Source of the DNA: Candidatus Blautia intestinipullorum
GTDB lineage: Bacteria; Bacillota; Clostridia; Lachnospirales; Lachnospiraceae
Direction: 5' to 3'
NCBI GenBank assembly: GCA_019120475.1
Contig: DWVA01000064.1
Coordinates: 1-11,795, forward strand
Length of the DNA stretch: 11,795 bases
A program made the position numbers and the translations under genes. Below, piece after piece: positions 7,130-11,795 of this stretch. The notes below the pieces were generated by a model, which saw only the letters and a list, made by a program, of their open reading frames with translations, was not told the DNA's origin and searched no databases. The first letter of the stretch is position 1, and each line of letters starts with the position of its first letter.

Positions 7130-8065
7130 TCAGCGGGCCAGACGCACCCGCGGGTCAAGATAGTGATAAATAATGTCTGTCACCAGGTTCACCAGCACAT
7201 AGATCACTGCCATCCACGCCACATATGCCTGCACAATGGGATAGTCCCTCATGGTAATAGCGTCTACCGCCATCTTTCCCACTCCATCCCACATAAAAAT
7301 CGTTTCTACAATAGTGGTTCCTCCCAGCAGGCTGCCTACAGAAAGCGCCAGAAGAGTAATGATCGTCAGCATAGACGCTTTCATTACATTCCTCCATATG
7401 ATCACGCTCCCCTTTACTCCTCTTGCCATAGCGCCTGCAACGTAATCTTTATTTAATTCCTCGAGAACCGTTGCCCTCACCTGCCTGGTGTATTTTGCCG
7501 CCATGGAAACCGCAAGGGTCAGTGTGGGAAGGATAAGGCTCAGCGCCAGATTTTCTGAAGTGATCACCGGAAGCCATCCCAGCTTTACGGAAAGAAAATA
7601 CATCAGCACAAGAGCCGCAAAAAAATTAGGCATGGAATTTCCGATAAAACTCAGAAAGCGGATCAGATAATCCGCCCAACGGTTATGTCTGACTGCAGAG
7701 ATGATTCCCAGCGGAACGGAGATCAGCATTGTCAAGGCTACCGAGGAAAGCATCAGAAGGATTGTAGCCGGAAGCTTTTCCACAAACGTGTCATACACGT
7801 CCCGGTCCGACACATAGCTGACGCCCATATCCCCGGTGATCATTCCGGCGAACCACCGTCCATACTGTACCAGAAAAGGCTGGTCAAGCCCGTATTCTTT
7901 TTTTGCCTCGTCGATAACCTCCTGGGAAACCGACGTTCCGGCGTTTTCGTACATATAGATAACTGCATCTCCCCCTGCCAGCCGCATCATGGCAAAGGAG
8001 AGAAAGGTAATCCCGATCAGGACCGGAATTAACTGAAGCAGCCGTTTCACAATATATTTCAGCAT
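7130..8065 (-). CDS. ABC importer permease, NikB/DppB type; first gene of importer operon
   Basis: A 311-residue membrane permease. It opens with the DppB-family pattern (MLKYIVKRLLQLIPVLIGITF) and has six likely membrane segments near residues 9-29, 101-122, 136-158, 172-190, 232-250 and 278-299. The EAA loop is near 205-225 (NKDYVAGAMARGVKGSVIIW), and GTTIVETIF followed by GVGKMAVDAI is typical of this family. The ending YLDPRVRLAR is also typical. An AAGGAG ribosome site lies 8 nt before the ATG, the best in the operon, and a promoter lies just upstream, so translation and transcription of the importer appear to start here. Confidence 0.95.
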   Translation of the reverse strand: MLKYIVKRLLQLIPVLIGITFLSFAMMRLAGGDAVIYMYENAGTSVSQEVIDEAKKEYGLDQPFLVQYGRWFAGMITGDMGVSYVSDRDVYDTFVEKLPATILLMLSSVALTMLISVPLGIISAVRHNRWADYLIRFLSFIGNSMPNFFAALVLMYFLSVKLGWLPVITSENLALSLILPTLTLAVSMAAKYTRQVRATVLEELNKDYVAGAMARGVKGSVIIWRNVMKASMLTIITLLALSVGSLLGGTTIVETIFMWDGVGKMAVDAITMRDYPIVQAYVAWMAVIYVLVNLVTDIIYHYLDPRVRLAR

Positions 8066-8103
8066 TTCAGAATCTCCTTAGGCGGACTTTTTTCATCGTC
8101 CAA

Positions 8104-8132
8104 ATTCTATCAGAAACAAAAATACCATACAA
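8104..8132 (-). promoter_or_regulatory. Probable promoter of the ABC importer operon
   Basis: On the minus strand TTGTAT (plus 8127-8132) is followed by a 17-bp spacer and TAGAAT (8104-8109). The -10 is extended by TGA (TGATAGAAT), which can compensate for a weak -35 (three of six bases). The start would be near 8097, leaving a leader of about 30 nt with the AAGGAG site. Its -35 lies inside the 3' arm of the hairpin at 8121-8157. Confidence 0.5.
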
Positions 8133-8157
8133 CCCTCCGCCGGGGTTATATGGTATT
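8121..8157 (-). terminator. Rho-independent terminator after the LysR gene; possible regulator dyad
   Basis: Read leftward, the RNA forms AAUACCAUAUAACCC, a 7-nt loop and GGGUUGUAUGGUAUU: a 15-bp stem with one internal U-G wobble, then a U-rich tract (UUUGUUU). Read rightward, the same position is a C-A mismatch, so the hairpin is better as a leftward terminator. It lies about 78 bp after the LysR stop. The outer AATACCATA/TATGGTATT arms also form a DNA dyad overlapping the importer promoter -35, so it could additionally bind the LysR protein. Confidence 0.75.
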
Positions 8158-8234
8158 CTTATTTTTCATATTTTTGCTGTTTTATAGAATAATAGAAATC
8201 TTTCGTACTTTCAAAAAACCTTCGCCGCTTTCTT

Positions 8235-9149
8235 TCACGATTCCCTGTGCAGTCTTTTATCCAGAAACAGGATCAGCTCCTCCACCGCATCATCAGGCGT
8301 ATCTCCTTTGTGTCTGATATAACCGAAGATAACTTTATTTTCCGGCATGTCCAGAGGAATACCCCTGGAGGCTCCCTTCTGTTTTTCAGAAAGATAGCTC
8401 CCGCTTATATTGGCTGTATCCGTCTGTTTCAGCATTCTTTCCATAATATAATCGCTGTTCGTCACCACAGAGATATCCAGCCCGCTCCAGGAAAACTGCG
8501 GTTTTTCGTCAGGCTGTCCCAGATTAAAAAATTCATCCTGATAATTTTGGATAAAACGGAAATTCTTCAGCTCCTCCGGTTTTATGGAATCTCTTTTCCC
8601 GCCGGACAGGCTGCTTTTGCCTCCCGGATACAGCATCAGTTCTGTCTCATGCATGGGTATAAACTCCAGTCCGTTTCTGGACAGCTCGTACAGAAAATCT
8701 TCTTTCTGCTGCTGTGGGATATATACAAATCCAACGTCATCCAGATAATCTCTTACCCTTTCCATTACTGTACGGATACCGGCCGTATAGATCTGAAAGT
8801 GATAATTCTGATTATAGTTTTCATTATAAAAATCCACAAACTGATCTGCAAACCAGGAACTGGGATTCAGCGATATCCGGATCCACTTTGTCATACCATG
8901 TTTTGCCATTCCTTCCAGGGCCTTCACTTCGTTTACGATCCTGCAGGCACGCCGGTAAAATTTCTTTCCGTCCGGCGTCAGCCGGATCCCTCTGGGAAGC
9001 CGTTCAAACAGCCGGATCCCCAATGAGTCTTCCAGAGACTTAAGAACCTTGCTCACACTGGGCTGGGTGGAATATAAAATTTTCGCCGCTTCGCTTACAG
9101 AACCTGTTTCCGCGCAGGCCATAAAATATTCAAGCTGTCTGATATCCAT
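8235..9149 (-). CDS. LysR-type transcriptional regulator
   Basis: A 304-residue regulator with the standard LysR N-terminal winged helix-turn-helix: MDIRQLEYFMACAETGSVSE, then AAKILYSTQPSVSKVLKSLE (helix-turn-helix about 18-40), then LGIRLFERLPRGIRLTPDG. The remainder (about 90-304) corresponds to the effector-binding domain but diverges from well-known members, so I cannot name the inducer. I chose the ATG at 9147-9149 because the protein then starts in the canonical way and GGA lies 8 nt upstream; in-frame ATGs at 9156-9158 and 9165-9167 add 3 or 6 residues. LysR genes are often divergent from their targets. This one is co-directional, between the enzyme genes and the importer operon, with no recognisable promoter in the 86 bp before it. 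It likely controls the importer and perhaps the enzymes. Confidence 0.9.
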   Translation of the reverse strand: MDIRQLEYFMACAETGSVSEAAKILYSTQPSVSKVLKSLEDSLGIRLFERLPRGIRLTPDGKKFYRRACRIVNEVKALEGMAKHGMTKWIRISLNPSSWFADQFVDFYNENYNQNYHFQIYTAGIRTVMERVRDYLDDVGFVYIPQQQKEDFLYELSRNGLEFIPMHETELMLYPGGKSSLSGGKRDSIKPEELKNFRFIQNYQDEFFNLGQPDEKPQFSWSGLDISVVTNSDYIMERMLKQTDTANISGSYLSEKQKGASRGIPLDMPENKVIFGYIRHKGDTPDDAVEELILFLDKRLHRES

Positions 9150-9235
9150 TTTGTTCATCCATTCCATATAAGAGTACGTGCTGCCGTTCTTAAAAGCGTC
9201 CGGCAGTCAATTCATTTCCCTGCGGCTAAAAAAGA

Positions 9236-10933
9236 TCACTCCGGCTTTCGTGTACGGATCATAAACATAGGCATCGGATTATAAAAGGCGTCTTTTTCCA
9301 GATAAATCCGGCTGCTGATGCCGAGATCCACCGCAAATTCCTGCAGTTTCATGGCGCCCAGGGTCTCCAGATCCCAGGCCGGACGGCTGTAGGAGCTGAT
9401 TGGAAGCTGACGTTTGATCTCCTCACATTCCCGCATCATCTCATCTCCGATAGTCTGGTGCGCATGATTTTCAGGAAGAGCGGAAACGTCTGTAAAATCA
9501 CTCAGCCCGTAATTGGCGTCAAAATTCAAAAGCACGCCTCCTTTTTTCAGCACCCGCACCCATTCTCCATAGGCATGGCGTACATGGGGAAGTGTCCAGG
9601 TAAGATTTCTGGAGATCACTGCGTCAAAGGTTTCATCAGGAAAATCCAGCTTCTCAGCATCCATGATCAGAAATTTACAGTCCGCCTTCTCCTCGGCGGC
9701 CAGTATTCCTGCATTTTCTATCATATCCGGCGTCAGATCCACTCCCGTCACCTGATGGCCTTCCTTTGCCAAAAGCACAGAAAAGAATCCCGCGCCGCAG
9801 CCTACATCCAGGATCCGGAGCTTTCTTTCCGAAGGAAGCTGAGCACGTATTTCTTTCATCCAGCGCTCCGCCATGGAGCTGTGAAGCTCCTCCCTTTTGT
9901 GAGTCAGAAAGTCGCTGCTGCGTTTTTCCCAGTAATGTACAATACGCTCTTTCCGCTCGTCGTAGGGATTGGCTACCTTTCCGTAGGCGATCATAGGACC
10001 GTCTCCCACCACCTGAAGGGATCCTGTCTGATAAAGGATCACGCCGCCGAATTCCGCCACGCTGACCTCTTTTATCCTGCCGTCATAGTCCCGGACTTCC
10101 CCCAGCTTCTCTCCTCTGTGGATCATATCTCCCGGCTTGCGGCAGGGATACCAGAGTCCGTCCTGGGAAGCGTCCTGATAACAGACGTCCGTCACCTCCA
10201 GCGGATAGTAAGTCCGGTAGTCCTTCTGTCCTCTGTAGATTCCAAGATGGCAGAGAATGTTCCGCACATCCCTTCTGGTAGAACGTACCTCCTCGCTGGT
10301 CCAGCCGCCCATGCCGCCTCTTTCTATAAGAATGCTTGGAATTCCCCGGGAAGCAGCGTAATTATAGGCTCCTCCGGAGGAAACGTCCGACCTTACCATA
10401 TAGGGCACGTCTACCTGCTCCGCCATTCTTCTGGACATGGAGACCACCTCTTTGTCCGCTTTTCCCGCATAATAGACATAGGGGGTAAGCTGTTCGTAAT
10501 CGTCCCCGCTGTGAAGGTCTATATAATAATCCGCGATCGGCTGCAGCTCATGCGCCGCAGCCCAGGCAAGTCTTTCCGTTTCCGTTCCTTCCGGACTTCC
10601 CGGAAATTCCCTGTTCAGATCCTTTTTATCCTCATGGCCCAGGCTGCCGCTCCGGCGTTCAAAGGCATGACGGCTCATGACCTTTACAATGACTACGGTT
10701 CCCTCCACCTTCTCGATCTTCAGTTTCTGGGAAAGCTCTATGGCCGCCTGGATGCCCACATATTCTTCCGCATGGACTCCCGCGGTGATCAGCATAGTCT
10801 TTCCCGGTCTTTCGCCGTGAAGGACGGCGGCGGGGAGACGGATATTTCCTCCGTCCAGCTCAAGGTATCCGTTCCACCTCTGCCCCGGCTGTACTTCTAT
10901 ATTATTTAAACGGAATATCTTATTTTTTTCCAT
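9236..10933 (-). CDS. Fusion: M14-type zinc deacylase (AstE/AspA-like) + class I SAM methyltransferase
   Basis: A 565-residue two-domain cytoplasmic enzyme; no signal peptide. Residues about 30-320 are an aspartoacylase/succinylglutamate desuccinylase-like M14 domain. Zinc ligands are His54 and Glu57 (GVHAEEY) and His141 (DLHSGD); the substrate-carboxylate motif is DLNREFPG (105-112); the probable catalytic Glu204 is in ILIERGG. A small beta-rich tail (about 245-320) is typical of this family. Residues about 330-565 are a Rossmann-fold methyltransferase: motif I ILDVGCGAG (374-382), acidic Asp399 (VTGVD), then SRNLTWTLP (441-449) and LKKGGVLLNFDAN. The second domain is paralogous to the gene just upstream. 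The first domain should hydrolyse an amide such as an N-acyl amino acid or a peptide-like conjugate; substrates of both halves are unknown. It starts 48 bp after the upstream methyltransferase gene. Confidence 0.9.
   Translation of the reverse strand: MEKNKIFRLNNIEVQPGQRWNGYLELDGGNIRLPAAVLHGERPGKTMLITAGVHAEEYVGIQAAIELSQKLKIEKVEGTVVIVKVMSRHAFERRSGSLGHEDKKDLNREFPGSPEGTETERLAWAAAHELQPIADYYIDLHSGDDYEQLTPYVYYAGKADKEVVSMSRRMAEQVDVPYMVRSDVSSGGAYNYAASRGIPSILIERGGMGGWTSEEVRSTRRDVRNILCHLGIYRGQKDYRTYYPLEVTDVCYQDASQDGLWYPCRKPGDMIHRGEKLGEVRDYDGRIKEVSVAEFGGVILYQTGSLQVVGDGPMIAYGKVANPYDERKERIVHYWEKRSSDFLTHKREELHSSMAERWMKEIRAQLPSERKLRILDVGCGAGFFSVLLAKEGHQVTGVDLTPDMIENAGILAAEEKADCKFLIMDAEKLDFPDETFDAVISRNLTWTLPHVRHAYGEWVRVLKKGGVLLNFDANYGLSDFTDVSALPENHAHQTIGDEMMRECEEIKRQLPISSYSRPAWDLETLGAMKLQEFAVDLGISSRIYLEKDAFYNPMPMFMIRTRKPE
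9992..10007 (-). promoter_or_regulatory. Possible internal translation start for a free methyltransferase
   Basis: Inside the fusion gene, at the domain boundary, Met314 (ATG at 9992-9994) is preceded by GGGAG (10003-10007) with an 8-nt gap. Initiation there would give a 252-residue methyltransferase, close to the 261 residues of the free-standing paralogue. The GGGAG also encodes Val-Gly-Asp in the main frame, so it may be coincidence. Confidence 0.25.
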
Positions 10934-10981
10934 ATAGCTTCTCTGCCTCTTCTCTTTTTGTAAGTTTTTATAGCCTTCCTT

Positions 10982-11767
10982 TTATTTTTCCCCAGACAGC
11001 AGAAATACCGGGGTGGAGCCGTTATTGGCGATTTCCTCTTCTGTCCAGACTTCCTTCCAGACCGCTTCGTCACAGACCACATTCTGGAATCCCGTTTTTT
11101 TCATTGCCTCTATATCCCACCGCGGACGCTCAAGCCTGCTTAAAGGAACCTGTCTGGCGATATTTTCCATGCGCTCGATATCTGTTCCTTCATAATAATC
11201 TTCAAACTCTTTTTCCTCTACCTGGCGGCGGTCCTGTTCATAGCCGCTCCTTTTTTCCTTATCAAAAAGATGACCGTACCAGTCCGCATCAAAATTATAG
11301 AGGACGCCTCCTTTTTTCAGAACACGGTACCATTCCCGGTATGCCGCTTCCGGATCCGGAAGATTCCAGGTAACGTTTCTGGTAACTACCGCGTCAAAGG
11401 AATCATTATCCACATGAAGTTTCTGAACATCTTCTGTTTTCCACACAATTCCACCGGCAAGCTCTCCTGCATTGCGTTTCGCTTCCTTGAGCATTTCCTC
11501 AGTTGCATCCACTGCTGTTACCTGATACCCTGACTCCGCAAGCAAAATGGCAAAAAAGCCAGGGCCTGTGCCTGCGTCCAGTATTCTTATCTCTGAAGGT
11601 TTCCTGCCTGGAAATTTTTCTTCCAGTAAGGAAAGAAGCTTCCTTTTCCACATGATTCTTCTGGCGTCCGCCATCTCCTGCTGATTATATTCTGAATAGC
11701 CTTTTGCCCGTTCCGTCCAGTAGGAACGGATTTCCTCTCCAAGTTCATTGTTCTGTAATATCTTCAT
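10982..11767 (-). CDS. Class I SAM-dependent methyltransferase
   Basis: A 261-residue Rossmann-fold methyltransferase (Methyltransf_11-like). Motif I is ILDAGTGPG (62-70), the ribose-binding acidic residue is in VTAVDATEEM, and the motif IV region reads TRNVTWNLPDPEAAYREW. This is followed by VLKKGGVLYNFDADWYGHLFD. The N-terminal SYWTERAKGYSEYNQQE and C-terminal RPRWDIEAM segments recur in the methyltransferase half of the next gene. The ATG has an AGAGGAG ribosome site about 5 nt upstream. Only 28 bp lie upstream within the window, so whether this is the first gene of the transcript is unknown. The acceptor is unknown; aminocarboxypropyl transfer from SAM instead of methylation is also possible in this fold. 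Confidence 0.9.
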   Translation of the reverse strand: MKILQNNELGEEIRSYWTERAKGYSEYNQQEMADARRIMWKRKLLSLLEEKFPGRKPSEIRILDAGTGPGFFAILLAESGYQVTAVDATEEMLKEAKRNAGELAGGIVWKTEDVQKLHVDNDSFDAVVTRNVTWNLPDPEAAYREWYRVLKKGGVLYNFDADWYGHLFDKEKRSGYEQDRRQVEEKEFEDYYEGTDIERMENIARQVPLSRLERPRWDIEAMKKTGFQNVVCDEAVWKEVWTEEEIANNGSTPVFLLSGEK

Positions 11768-11795
11768 TGCTCTCCTCTGATATTCTGTCTTTTCT

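Noticed and set aside
6204..7163. Plus-strand open frame of 319 codons
   Set aside because: It is antisense to the second permease gene, and its product is a highly basic, low-complexity Arg/His/Ser-rich sequence typical of a shadow frame.
9181..9206. Inverted repeat CTGCCG/CGGCAG between the fusion gene and the LysR gene
   Set aside because: The stem is only 6 bp with a 14-nt loop and no U-rich tract follows in the leftward direction, so it is not a convincing terminator; it may be chance.
9458..10909. Long open frame of 483 codons on the plus strand
   Set aside because: It lies wholly antisense to the fusion gene, has no recognisable domain, and its composition (rich in His, Ser, Arg and Phe) is what the complement of a GC-biased gene gives. 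The minus-strand frame has intact catalytic motifs of two families.

Overview
The window looks like chromosome of a mid-GC, Gram-positive Clostridia-type organism, most likely Lachnospiraceae-like. That is inferred from the FabH-ACP-FabK fatty-acid gene order, strong AGGAG-type ribosome sites, TTGACA/TATAAT-type promoters, and a NikA-type substrate-binding protein instead of a periplasmic system. No RNA genes, insertion sequences, CRISPR arrays or origins are visible. Apart from one gene, everything is transcribed leftward (minus strand).

Region 1 (1-1886, minus) is the promoter-proximal end of a type II fatty-acid synthesis operon: fabH (initiating ketosynthase III), acpP (acyl carrier protein) and the start of fabK (FMN enoyl-ACP reductase), which runs off the left edge. 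A near-consensus promoter precedes fabH. Its -10 abuts and slightly overlaps a perfect TTTGAT-T-ATCAAA dyad that matches the operator of FabT, a MarR-family repressor of fatty-acid synthesis. Two further TTTGA half-sites follow at 15-16 bp intervals.

Region 2 (1928-2980, plus) is a single aldo/keto reductase gene, divergent from fabH, with its own promoter.

Region 3 (3019-11767, all minus) is the accessory part. In transcription order it encodes: a class I SAM-dependent methyltransferase; a protein fusing an M14-type zinc deacylase (aspartoacylase/succinylglutamate desuccinylase-like) to a second, paralogous methyltransferase; a LysR-type regulator; a strong hairpin terminator with a promoter embedded in it; and a complete five-gene Nik/Dpp/Opp-class ABC importer (permease, permease, binding protein, ATPase, ATPase). 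Both ATPases are short, like NikD/NikE, and lack the C-terminal extension of oligopeptide importers.

The reading I favour for region 3 is a LysR-controlled uptake-and-processing system for a small polar or metal-chelating ligand. The importer would bring in the ligand (or its metal complex), and the cytoplasmic deacylase and two methyltransferases would make, cleave or modify it. The substrate cannot be read from the sequence. I do not recognise this gene set as a named pathway.
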